A DNA stretch of 64,000 bases from Hyphomicrobiales bacterium. GTDB lineage: Bacteria > Pseudomonadota > Alphaproteobacteria > Rhizobiales > Rhizobiaceae. The translations under genes were made by a program, and so were the position numbers. The notes below the pieces were generated by a model that saw nothing but the letters and a program-made list of their open reading frames with translations, was not told the origin of the DNA and made no database searches. The DNA lies in assembly GCA_900470965.1 (NCBI GenBank), contig UCCS01000009.1, forward strand, positions 62,001 to 126,000, in the 5' to 3' direction. This document shows, piece after piece, positions 18,874 through 27,080 of the stretch; the stretch's first letter is position 1; each line of letters begins with the position of its first letter.

Positions 18874-20871
18874 TCAATCTCCGCAGCAACTGCCGCTGGC
18901 CTTATCCCCCTGATCGGAAGCGGCCGAGCCGTGGTTGTCACGGCTACGCTCATTGCGGGCAGCGGGGAGGTTCATAGCAATGTTGCTGTCGAAGAAGCCG
19001 TTCGGCTTCAGGGTAAAGCCCGCATATTCGACCGGCATGATCGGAAAATCCTCCGGTTTGCAGACATGTGTATGCCCGAAAGAATGCCAGAGCACGATAT
19101 CGGCGTTTTCGATATTCCGGTTGTTCTCGACATATTGCGGCAGACCGTCTCCTCCCGCATGCACATTCGGATAGTCGCCGGACGCATATTTTTCCTTCGC
19201 GTCGAAAGCCGTCACCCAGATGTGCTTCTTGGCAAATCCGCCACGCTGAGCAACGGTCGATCCCTCCTGGGCGAGCATCAAGGGACTGGGCATGACCACC
19301 ATTTTATAGCCGGGCGCATTGCCCACGGAATTCTGCTCGTTGGGGTTCTGGACCTTCCAATACCTGCCGGTCTCGCCATTGGCGACGGCGGGACTATCGA
19401 GTTCCCGTTTCAAGATTTTCGTCTTCGTATCGAAGACGTTGCCATAGGGATTGTCCTCGCCCCATGGGCGCGGCTGGAACTCGTGTTCGCTGACGGTATT
19501 TCCGCCGCCATCGATATCCATGTGCAGGCGGGCATTGAAGAAATGCTGGTGGGTCGGGCCGCCGAGATTGTCGTCGACCATTCCACCCCAGGCATATTTC
19601 TGGCCACTCGCCACAGCGGCGGTCTGGATAATGCCGGTCAGCTTTGCTTCGAGCTGGATGGTGCCATCCTGGTAGAGATACCAGTAGAAGCCGTAGTCAT
19701 AATTGCCGACCGTCGCGAAGAAGGAGATGACGAGACGGCGCGATCTCCTCACTTCAAAAATGCCGTTTCTGAACTCGTAGTGCTTCCAGAGGATCCCAAA
19801 ATCCTCCTCATGCATGCAAACGGCGTTCTTCATCATTACCGGCTGGCCGAAATCATCCGCCGACGGGATATCGAAATAGTGTATTTGGCCAAGGCAATCG
19901 CAGCCGAGCTCAAGGCTGTTGGCGAGCCGCCCCAGCCCATATTCTCCGGCGTCGAAAGCGCTCTTCCAATAGTGGTTGGCGGTCGGATCGGCATAGGGCA
20001 CGACCATTTCGGTCACCGAGGCACGGAAGATCACGGGACGAAGCTTGCCGCCATTTTTAATAGCTAGCTCATGCAGGACAAGACCTTCGCGAGGCGTAAA
20101 ACCCACACGAAACGACCAGTCCTGCCATTGCACTGTCCAGCCATCGACCGAGAAGCTCGGTCCCTGCGGCTGCACGATATTGAGCGGCTTTACATCCTGA
20201 CGGACATCGGAAAAGGACTCCTGTCCGTAATTGCGCTTCTTCCTCGGCACGGGAATGACGGTCTCGTCGTCGACGAGATCGACCACCTGATTGCTGATCA
20301 GGTCGACAACGGCAACAACCCCTTCGATCGGATGGGCGTAGCCGTTGTCGCGGATATCTTCGCGCCAATAGGAGACGGCGCGAACGATGCGGGCACCCTT
20401 TTCAAATTCCCGTCCGAAAAAACCCGAGGAAAACGGGTCGATCTGGACGAGCGGAATATCTTCATCGGTGATACCGCGCTTCTTGACGGCGGCGATCCAG
20501 CGCGGGTCCGATTTGACTGTCGCCTCGACGGTCTCGAACTCGCAAAGCATGACAGGTGGCTGCCCGTAGGGCGCTGATTCAAGCGGCAGCCTCTTATGCT
20601 CGACGACGGTTTTTTTCGACAGGTCGACGATCGATTCATGGACTTCGCCCGAACTGGAATCCAACGAGAGGACAAATGCCAGCCGAGGAAGCTTCCTTCC
20701 GTCGCGATGCATGGCCATGTCGGATTTGGTCGGCTCCTCCAGGCGAATGATCGGGAAGCGGATCGATTGCGGCAGTTGCTTTTCGTGCTTCAGAATTGCG
20801 ACGGCTTCCGAGATCTCTGTCAGGCTCAACGGGTCGAGCGGATAGGCGAGCGTTTCTACAATGGCGTCCAT
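18874..20871 (-). CDS. copper-containing primary amine oxidase (tyramine oxidase type)
   Basis: Oxidises a primary amine to an aldehyde with release of NH3 and H2O2, using Cu(II) and topaquinone. The 665-residue length suits the bacterial cytoplasmic type. Key residues are visible: the topaquinone precursor Tyr391 in NYDY (390-393), the probable catalytic base Asp307 (FDAGEYGLG), and copper ligands His441 and His443 (HQH) with a third His at about 612 (HTHVCKPEDFP). There is no signal peptide. The C-terminus ends in GSCCGD, an unusual Cys pair. It follows the permease and a tiny exported peptide on the same strand, forming an amine uptake and oxidation operon. Confidence 0.93.
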   Translation of the reverse strand: MDAIVETLAYPLDPLSLTEISEAVAILKHEKQLPQSIRFPIIRLEEPTKSDMAMHRDGRKLPRLAFVLSLDSSSGEVHESIVDLSKKTVVEHKRLPLESAPYGQPPVMLCEFETVEATVKSDPRWIAAVKKRGITDEDIPLVQIDPFSSGFFGREFEKGARIVRAVSYWREDIRDNGYAHPIEGVVAVVDLISNQVVDLVDDETVIPVPRKKRNYGQESFSDVRQDVKPLNIVQPQGPSFSVDGWTVQWQDWSFRVGFTPREGLVLHELAIKNGGKLRPVIFRASVTEMVVPYADPTANHYWKSAFDAGEYGLGRLANSLELGCDCLGQIHYFDIPSADDFGQPVMMKNAVCMHEEDFGILWKHYEFRNGIFEVRRSRRLVISFFATVGNYDYGFYWYLYQDGTIQLEAKLTGIIQTAAVASGQKYAWGGMVDDNLGGPTHQHFFNARLHMDIDGGGNTVSEHEFQPRPWGEDNPYGNVFDTKTKILKRELDSPAVANGETGRYWKVQNPNEQNSVGNAPGYKMVVMPSPLMLAQEGSTVAQRGGFAKKHIWVTAFDAKEKYASGDYPNVHAGGDGLPQYVENNRNIENADIVLWHSFGHTHVCKPEDFPIMPVEYAGFTLKPNGFFDSNIAMNLPAARNERSRDNHGSAASDQGDKASGSCCGD

Positions 20872-20938
20872 TGTCAGTCCTTCATGTGCTTTGGGTGGTG
20901 GCAGTGCGCATCTGGCTGCACACTGCAGGGCTCAGCCG

Positions 20939-21106
20939 TCAGCGGCCGGAGCAGATGTCCATTTCGGGCATGCGATCACCATGGATGCAGAAGACAGAGC
21001 AAAATGCGTGTGCTTCTGCCGCCATCAGGATTGTGGCGATGGTCAAAGCCATCAAGGTCATCAGCGACATCCGGTCGACGGGGGTCAAGGGTTGAAGTCT
21101 CGTCAT
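20939..21106 (-). CDS. putative 55-residue exported Cys-containing peptide
   Basis: A short frame whose ATG overlaps the permease stop as ATGA (21103-21106), which argues strongly for translational coupling. The product has a hydrophobic stretch (residues 14-30) ending in AEAHA, a good signal-peptidase site after Ala34. A mature part of about 21 residues contains three cysteines (FCSVFC, then DIC). The stop at 20939 leaves 67 nt before the copper amine oxidase start. No family is recognised. It could be a periplasmic factor for amine handling or copper or disulfide chemistry, or an evolutionary remnant. The only support is the coupling, signal peptide and position. Confidence 0.55.
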   Translation of the reverse strand: MTRLQPLTPVDRMSLMTLMALTIATILMAAEAHAFCSVFCIHGDRMPEMDICSGR

Positions 21107-22542
21107 TCGAATGCCTTCCCGAGCGAAGCATAGAGTTCAGGCTTCACGGTCCTGATGCGCACCGCAAAAGCGGCCCCGATCAGGCCGGTCAGCACCACCA
21201 TCAGAGGGAAGGATTTTACGATCACGCTTTCCGATCCCGACAGGAGCGGCAGGTTGACGATAACGAGGACGATCGAGCCGAGGATACCGAGCAGCGCCAG
21301 GACCGGTGCCACCGTCGTGGTCCATAGACTGTAGCGATGCGGCAATCCCCGGAAGAAGAGAACGATGGCAACGCAGACAAGGGCCTGGACGGCCAGGATC
21401 CCGAGGACGGCCAGAGCGGACATCCAGGAAAAGACGACCGTATAGGGATCGGCGCCAGCTGCGATGAAGCAGACAAGCGCGAGGGCGGCAATGGCGCTCT
21501 GGATGGCACCCGCGATATAGGGCGAACCATGGACCGGATGGACCTTGCCCAGAGCCCTGACGGCGAGCCCTTCGCGGCCGAGCGCGTAGAAATACCGGTT
21601 CAGCGTGTTGTGGAAGGACAGGATGCAGGCAAAGAGGCTGGTGATCAGCAGGATATTCATCACCTGCGACGACCATTGTCCGAGGACGGCGTCGGAGGCG
21701 ACGAAATAGAAGGTTTCCAAGCCACTGCCGGCAGTCGCCTGCACCTTTGAAGGGCCATAGAACTGCACGATGGCCCAGGTCGACAGCGCGTAGAAGACGG
21801 TGATTAGCAAAACGGCGGCAAAGGTTGCGCGCGGGATCGTTTTTTCCGGGTTTTCCGCCTCTTCTCCGAAGATGGCAGTGGCCTCGAAACCGATGAAGGA
21901 GCCGACCACAAAGACGAGCGCGACGCCAAGGCCCGGCGAAAACACGGTGGCCGGGCTGAAGGAGGAGAGGCTGAAACCTTCCGGCCCACCGCCGGTCAGC
22001 ACAATGCCGATGTCGAGAAGCAGAAGGATAGCGACCTCAGCCAGCATGCAGATGCCGAGGATCGTGCCTGAAAAGGCAATGTTTCGCTGACCGCAAAGAT
22101 GGACGGCCACGAGCGCGGCAAAGGAACAAGCCCACCACGGAAGCGTCACGATCGATGCCACGGCGCCGCTCATGAAGACACCGAACAACCCGTAGATGGC
22201 GATCTGTACCGACGAGTAGGTCAGAAGCGCCATCAGCGCACCGCCGACACCGGCCGGCTTGCCGATGCCCTGCGTGATGTAGGTGTAGAAGGCCCCCGTC
22301 CCGCCGACATGCCGGCTCATCGCCGTGAAGCCGACCGAGAAGACGAGATACAGGATCCCTGCCAGGACGAAGGCACCCGGTACACCGGGTCCATTGCCGA
22401 AAGCGAAAGCTGCGGGCGTCGCCCCGACAACGGCGGTGAGCGGCGCTGCTGCCGCCACGACGAAGAAGACGATATGGGCAAGGCCGACGGAGTTTTTCGC
22501 GAGGCGATCGGGAGGATTTCCCAAAGTGGTGTGCGTTGTCAT
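21103..22542 (-). CDS. APC-family amino acid/amine permease
   Basis: Twelve-span secondary transporter of 479 residues with the APC N-terminus (LAHIVFFVVAAAAPL, then GGTGAFYTYI at about 81-90). The FIGFEATAIFGEEAENPEKTIPRA segment of TM6 and its following loop is typical of amine/amino-acid permeases. It is first in an operon with the small exported peptide and the copper amine oxidase, so the substrate is probably an aromatic or aliphatic amine. A divergent AraC regulator lies upstream. Confidence 0.88.
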   Translation of the reverse strand: MTTHTTLGNPPDRLAKNSVGLAHIVFFVVAAAAPLTAVVGATPAAFAFGNGPGVPGAFVLAGILYLVFSVGFTAMSRHVGGTGAFYTYITQGIGKPAGVGGALMALLTYSSVQIAIYGLFGVFMSGAVASIVTLPWWACSFAALVAVHLCGQRNIAFSGTILGICMLAEVAILLLLDIGIVLTGGGPEGFSLSSFSPATVFSPGLGVALVFVVGSFIGFEATAIFGEEAENPEKTIPRATFAAVLLITVFYALSTWAIVQFYGPSKVQATAGSGLETFYFVASDAVLGQWSSQVMNILLITSLFACILSFHNTLNRYFYALGREGLAVRALGKVHPVHGSPYIAGAIQSAIAALALVCFIAAGADPYTVVFSWMSALAVLGILAVQALVCVAIVLFFRGLPHRYSLWTTTVAPVLALLGILGSIVLVIVNLPLLSGSESVIVKSFPLMVVLTGLIGAAFAVRIRTVKPELYASLGKAFE

Positions 22543-22660
22543 GAGAACCCCTGTTTTTGATTTTCATCAACACGGTAGCCCCAACCGATTGGCCTCAAAA
22601 TTGCAGTTCATGCCAATGAATCGATAATTCGCGCCATCACTGGCGGCGGGGAACAAAAAC

Positions 22661-23674
22661 ATGTCATCTGCCCAGCAAACCGGCACGCCCGCGCAGATAT
22701 TTGCTTCAATTCGTGCGTCTGTGCTGCTGCCGCTCATCGAACAGATCGACCGGAAATCCGGCAAGGCAGATGTATTGCTTGCCCTTCATGGTCTTCTGCG
22801 CAGCCAGCTTGACGATCCCTATGCCATGATCCCCATGAACCGATATGTGGCGATTTTCGAAGATGCGGCATCGATCGTCGGAGATCCGACGATTGGCGCA
22901 TTGCTTGGAACCCTGTTCAAGCCGAGCGATATTGGCCCGATCGGCGTGCTGTTTTCGATATCGAGCACGATCCGTACCGGCTTCGAACGATTGGCGAAAT
23001 ATGTGAACACCGTCCAGAGCGGCACCAATTCCGGTGTCTTTCAGGAAGACGGCAATCTGGTCTGGAGCTACCGCCTCGACGATCCCAGGCTCTGGCCGAG
23101 ACGGCAGGACAGCGAGTTCACACTGGCCGCGTCCTGCCAGCTCGTCCGTGCCTGCTTCGCACGCGGATGGAGACCCGTCGAAGTCCATTTTGAACATCGC
23201 GCGCCTCGCGATCCGACGACCTTGCAGCGGATTTTCCGGGCGCCCTTAAAATTCGGCGAGTCTGCCAATCGCATCGTCGTTTCTGCAGAAGACGCCCACC
23301 GCGTCTACCGGCAGGAGCAGCCCGACCTGGCGGCGGTCCTGGAGCGCCATATCGCGGATCTGAGCGGCAAGTTGTTGCAGTCGGACTCGACCGTCGATCA
23401 TGTGCGATCATTGATCGGGATCTATCTGGGACACAAACCCATCACGCTCGTCGGGCTTTCGCAGGAGCTCAGCCTTTCGCCGCGAACCTTGCAACGGCGC
23501 CTCTCCGAGCAGGGGACATCGTTGAGGGATCTGATGCGGGAATACCGCCAAAGTATCCTTACACTGCAGAGACAGAACGGCGCGGTCAGAATGAAAGAGC
23601 TTGCGCAAGTCCTGGGTTACGCGGACGAGACGGTGCTGTGGCGCGCCCGCAAACATTGGGAACGCGTGCAGTAG
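22661..23674 (+). CDS. AraC-family regulator with N-terminal ligand-binding domain
   Basis: A 337-residue regulator. The N-terminal half (about 25-210) resembles the arabinose-binding-like domain of OruR/ArgR-type AraC proteins, and the C-terminal AraC helix-turn-helix is at about 245-335 (LSLSPRTLQRRLSEQGTSLRDL). It diverges from the amine permease and is the probable activator of that operon. The 118-bp divergent gap contains ATTGGC (22588) and GCCAAT (22612), an inverted repeat with an 18-bp spacer that could be a binding site. The ligand is presumably the amine or its product. Confidence 0.85.
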   Translation: MSSAQQTGTPAQIFASIRASVLLPLIEQIDRKSGKADVLLALHGLLRSQLDDPYAMIPMNRYVAIFEDAASIVGDPTIGALLGTLFKPSDIGPIGVLFSISSTIRTGFERLAKYVNTVQSGTNSGVFQEDGNLVWSYRLDDPRLWPRRQDSEFTLAASCQLVRACFARGWRPVEVHFEHRAPRDPTTLQRIFRAPLKFGESANRIVVSAEDAHRVYRQEQPDLAAVLERHIADLSGKLLQSDSTVDHVRSLIGIYLGHKPITLVGLSQELSLSPRTLQRRLSEQGTSLRDLMREYRQSILTLQRQNGAVRMKELAQVLGYADETVLWRARKHWERVQ

Positions 23675-23743
23675 GCAGCAAACAATGCTGCGGCAGATCC
23701 ATAGGACCAGCCGCAGGAATCAAGGGAATTCGGCCCGGCGCCC

Positions 23744-24550
23744 TCAGCGGATGCTGAACGGGAAATATTTCGCGTTGATCGTGTCGTAGGTGTCGCCGTC
23801 CTGGATTTCTGCAAGCGCGGCATTGAGCTTGTCCAGCAACGGCTTGTCGGTCGGGCGCACGGCGATGCCGGCGCCGTCGCCGAAATATTCGGTGTTCTTG
23901 ATATCCTCGCCCTTGAATTCGCAGCAGCTGCCGGCCTTGGTGTTTGCGAGCCAGTCGTAGACGGCGAGCTTGTCTTCCAGGATGATATCGACCTTGCCGT
24001 CGGCAAGGCCCTTGTAAAGATCCGGTGATGCCTGGAATACGGTCGTTTCGACACCGCTGTAGAATTTCTTTGCGTAGGATTCCTGGGAGGTTGCTGCGGT
24101 CACGCCGAGCCGCAGTTTCTTCAGATCATCGGCTGACGTGCCGGCAATCTCGTCGTTTTTGCGCGCGATGAAGACCGTCGGGCTGTCATAATACTTCTCG
24201 GTGAAGGCAACCTTTTCTCGCCGCTCCGCGCTCATCGACATTGACGAGATGATCGCGTCATATTTGTTGTCGAGCAGGTTCGGGATCATCGCCGTCCATT
24301 CCTGGATGACAAATTCGCACTTCAATTTCGCTGTCTCGCAAAGGGCCTTGGCGATATCCACGTCGAATCCCTGAAGCTGATTATTGGAATCGACATAGTT
24401 GAACGGCGGAAATGCGCCCTCGACGGCTATGCGGATGCTGTCGTTTTCGGCAGCCCGGACAATAGCGGGCTCAAAAATACTGACCGCAACAACGGCGGCA
24501 CAGGCAAATTCGAAGAACTTCGAACGATAGAGAGATCCTAATCGCAACAT
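23744..24550 (-). CDS. polar amino-acid-type ABC transporter substrate-binding protein
   Basis: Periplasmic binding protein (SBP_bac_3 type) of 268 residues. A signal peptide of about 33 residues precedes IRIAVEGAFPPFNYVDSNN, the family start. Other family marks are GFDVDIAKAL and the lobe-2 DGKVDIILEDKLAVYDWL. It resembles lysine/arginine/ornithine-type binding proteins. The ATG at 24550 has only a weak Shine-Dalgarno (GGTGAT). No permease or ATPase gene is adjacent: it is an orphan binding protein next to an amine operon. Confidence 0.87.
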   Translation of the reverse strand: MLRLGSLYRSKFFEFACAAVVAVSIFEPAIVRAAENDSIRIAVEGAFPPFNYVDSNNQLQGFDVDIAKALCETAKLKCEFVIQEWTAMIPNLLDNKYDAIISSMSMSAERREKVAFTEKYYDSPTVFIARKNDEIAGTSADDLKKLRLGVTAATSQESYAKKFYSGVETTVFQASPDLYKGLADGKVDIILEDKLAVYDWLANTKAGSCCEFKGEDIKNTEYFGDGAGIAVRPTDKPLLDKLNAALAEIQDGDTYDTINAKYFPFSIR

Positions 24551-24729
24551 ATCAATCACCTTGATGTAGAGCTCGATTGCCAACCTTGCATCGGCAAGCG
24601 TTGCGCAATGAGCAGCCAATCACAAAACGATTAAAAAGCTCATCATTTTGGGCCATCAATTTTGATGCTGCTTGAAAAGCATTTTGTAAACAATCGCGGT
24701 CAGTATCAGGACGCTCGGGAGAAGACTGC

Positions 24730-27057
24730 GTGCCTGCTAATCCGTCTTTAAGATTATTTGCTCACAGAGCGACCTGGACGTCGTCCGGGTCGATACTGGT
24801 GCTGCTTGCCATCAGCGGCCTGGCAATTCTTGGCCTGGTGTTCCTGGCTGCCATCTGGGCCGGGAGGGAAAGCGACGCAGCTGCCCTTGATCGGCAGCGC
24901 CAACTCGTCAACGGCCGCCTCCTGGATCAGGTACAGCGCGTATCGCAGGACATCCAGCTGATGGGCGCAGGCTATGCTTCACTGCTCCTGGCGGATTCGG
25001 CGACGGCCGGCGACAAGAGCGAGCGCGCAGGCACGACATCGGCCGGGACATTCGGCAAGATCGCGACAACGGTATTCGGCTACAACGCGGCATTCCTCGT
25101 GACCCCGGCAGGCGAGCTTGCCCTACAGTCCGATCCCGAAACGAAACGCCGCTTCAAATGGGTGCGACCGCTGCTTCAGCCGATGATCCAGGATCTGGAA
25201 GCAAGGAACCACGGTGCGCCGCAGGGGCCGAGCTCCGATCCGGAACCCAGCCGGGTGGAGCTGATGCGGCTTGAGGGCCGCCCTTCGGTCGCCGGCGTCG
25301 TTTCGGTCACGGGTTCTTCGAAAGTGGATCCGCAGGAAGGAAATGACGGCAACAGGCTCTACCTCGTGGCGTTCCGCTTCCTCGACGGTGTCACGCTCGA
25401 TACGCTGAGCCGCGAACAGGGTTTGGCCGGCGCTCGTTATGCCCGCACCGCGGACCAGGAACAGAATGAAGTTGCATTCGAAATCGAGGCAACGGCATCA
25501 GGCGACCCGATCGGCTTCATCATCTGGAGGCCGGATCTGCCGGGCTCACGCGTCATCGGCCGGCTTGTTCCCGTGCTCTCCGTGGCCGGCCTTGTCATCG
25601 CCGGCCTCTTCTTCGCCCTGATGGGCCGTTTGCGCGGCAGCCTCAGAGAGCTCAGCGCCAGCGAACATCACGCACGGCACCTTTCACTGCATGACGTATT
25701 GACGGGCCTGCCGAACCGGGCGCTGTTTGCAGCCCGTTTCGAGCAATGCCTTGCGGCTATGAAATCGTCCGGCGAGATCGCCGTCCTTGCCCTTGTCGAT
25801 CTCGACAAATTCAAGGAAGTGAATGACATTCATGGGCATGCCGCCGGTGACGATCTGCTGCGCGGCGCCGTCGACAGGATGAATGCCCTGATCGAACCAG
25901 GCGACACGCTTGCAAGGCTCGGCGGCGATGAATTCGCCCTGCTTCTTCCTGCTGTCAGGGAGGACGACGATAGTTACGTCCTCCTCTGCAACGCCATTAT
26001 CGAGGCCCTGAGCAAGCCGTTCCAGCTTCGTGGCTGTGACGTCGTCGTGCGCATCGGATGCTCGATCGGCATCGCGGCCTTTCATGACGCGGCTGAGGCA
26101 ACGAGCGAAATTTTGCGGCGTGCGGACGTCGCCCTTTATGAAGCCAAGACCAAAGGGCGCGGCCGCCTGATCGAATATGATCCTTCTCTGGATCACCGGG
26201 TCGAGGCACGGGAAAACCTCAAGAACGATCTTCGCCTCGTGCTGGACGGTCCTACGTATATCCCCGATAACGCCGAGAATGCACATTCAGGTGATCCGGG
26301 CCATCTGGAGGTCTTCTTTCAGGGCGTGCATCGTGCTGACGCGCATGAAAAACTTTCGGGTGCAGAGGCCCTCGTGCGGTGGCGCCACCCCACGCTTGGG
26401 CTGCTGTCGCCGGACAAGTTCATCCCGATCGCCGAGGAAGCCGGCATGATCGACCAGCTCGGCGGGTGGGTGCTGAGGAACGCAGCAAAGGCAGCCGCAG
26501 GCTGGCCAGCCGATATGTCGGTCGCCGTCAACGTCTCGCCCTCGCAAATCCGGCATCGGGACTTCGACCGCCACGTGCTGTCGACCCTGGCGGAAACCGG
26601 TCTGCCACCATCACGCCTCGAGCTGGAACTGACGGAAGCAGCCCTCTTCAACATCGACGAGACCGCGCAGGGCACACTCGGCAGGCTTCGTTCCCACGGG
26701 ATCCGGATCGCGCTCGACGATTTCGGCACCGGCTTTTCTTCGCTCAGTCACCTCATTCAGTTCAATATCGACCGCATCAAGATCGACCGGTCGTTTGTGC
26801 GGTTGCTCGGAACACAGGCCGAGGGCGCCGCCATCGTTTCGGCGATCCTGGGCTTGAGCCGGACGCTTGGAAAAGCGACAACGGCGGAAGGCGTCGAGAC
26901 GAAGGGGCAGAGAGATTTTCTCGTTGCTGCCGGCTGCAACGACTTGCAGGGCTTCCTTTTCTCCCGCCCCTTGCCTCCGGCTGATTTCCTCTCGTCATTG
27001 CCATCTGCCGAAGCCGCGCGGCCGCAGTCGGTTGCCGCATCGTCCCCGCGCGGCTGA
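24730..27057 (+). CDS. membrane-anchored diguanylate cyclase/phosphodiesterase (GGDEF-EAL)
   Basis: A 775-residue c-di-GMP enzyme. An N-terminal membrane anchor (about 17-45) and a periplasmic CHASE4-like sensor end at a second span near residues 275-295. The GGDEF domain is at about 315-480 with an intact GGDEF at 398-402, and the EAL domain at about 520-760 with an intact EAL at 546-548 and DDFGTGFSSL. Both activities are possible; which dominates cannot be read from sequence. The start is a GTG with GGGAG upstream. It diverges from the binding-protein gene, and an amine or amino-acid signal is a reasonable guess. Confidence 0.92.
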   Translation: MPANPSLRLFAHRATWTSSGSILVLLAISGLAILGLVFLAAIWAGRESDAAALDRQRQLVNGRLLDQVQRVSQDIQLMGAGYASLLLADSATAGDKSERAGTTSAGTFGKIATTVFGYNAAFLVTPAGELALQSDPETKRRFKWVRPLLQPMIQDLEARNHGAPQGPSSDPEPSRVELMRLEGRPSVAGVVSVTGSSKVDPQEGNDGNRLYLVAFRFLDGVTLDTLSREQGLAGARYARTADQEQNEVAFEIEATASGDPIGFIIWRPDLPGSRVIGRLVPVLSVAGLVIAGLFFALMGRLRGSLRELSASEHHARHLSLHDVLTGLPNRALFAARFEQCLAAMKSSGEIAVLALVDLDKFKEVNDIHGHAAGDDLLRGAVDRMNALIEPGDTLARLGGDEFALLLPAVREDDDSYVLLCNAIIEALSKPFQLRGCDVVVRIGCSIGIAAFHDAAEATSEILRRADVALYEAKTKGRGRLIEYDPSLDHRVEARENLKNDLRLVLDGPTYIPDNAENAHSGDPGHLEVFFQGVHRADAHEKLSGAEALVRWRHPTLGLLSPDKFIPIAEEAGMIDQLGGWVLRNAAKAAAGWPADMSVAVNVSPSQIRHRDFDRHVLSTLAETGLPPSRLELELTEAALFNIDETAQGTLGRLRSHGIRIALDDFGTGFSSLSHLIQFNIDRIKIDRSFVRLLGTQAEGAAIVSAILGLSRTLGKATTAEGVETKGQRDFLVAAGCNDLQGFLFSRPLPPADFLSSLPSAEAARPQSVAASSPRG

Positions 27058-27080
27058 TCGTCCATTTCGACGGGCCGCTC

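Noticed and set aside
18841..20067. 408-codon + strand frame opposite the copper amine oxidase
   Set aside because: Antisense shadow; the oxidase has all catalytic motifs.
22588..22617. ATTGGC/GCCAAT inverted repeat as a definite AraC operator
   Set aside because: Six-base arms with an 18-bp spacer occur by chance, and AraC-family sites are usually direct repeats; noted only within the regulator entry.
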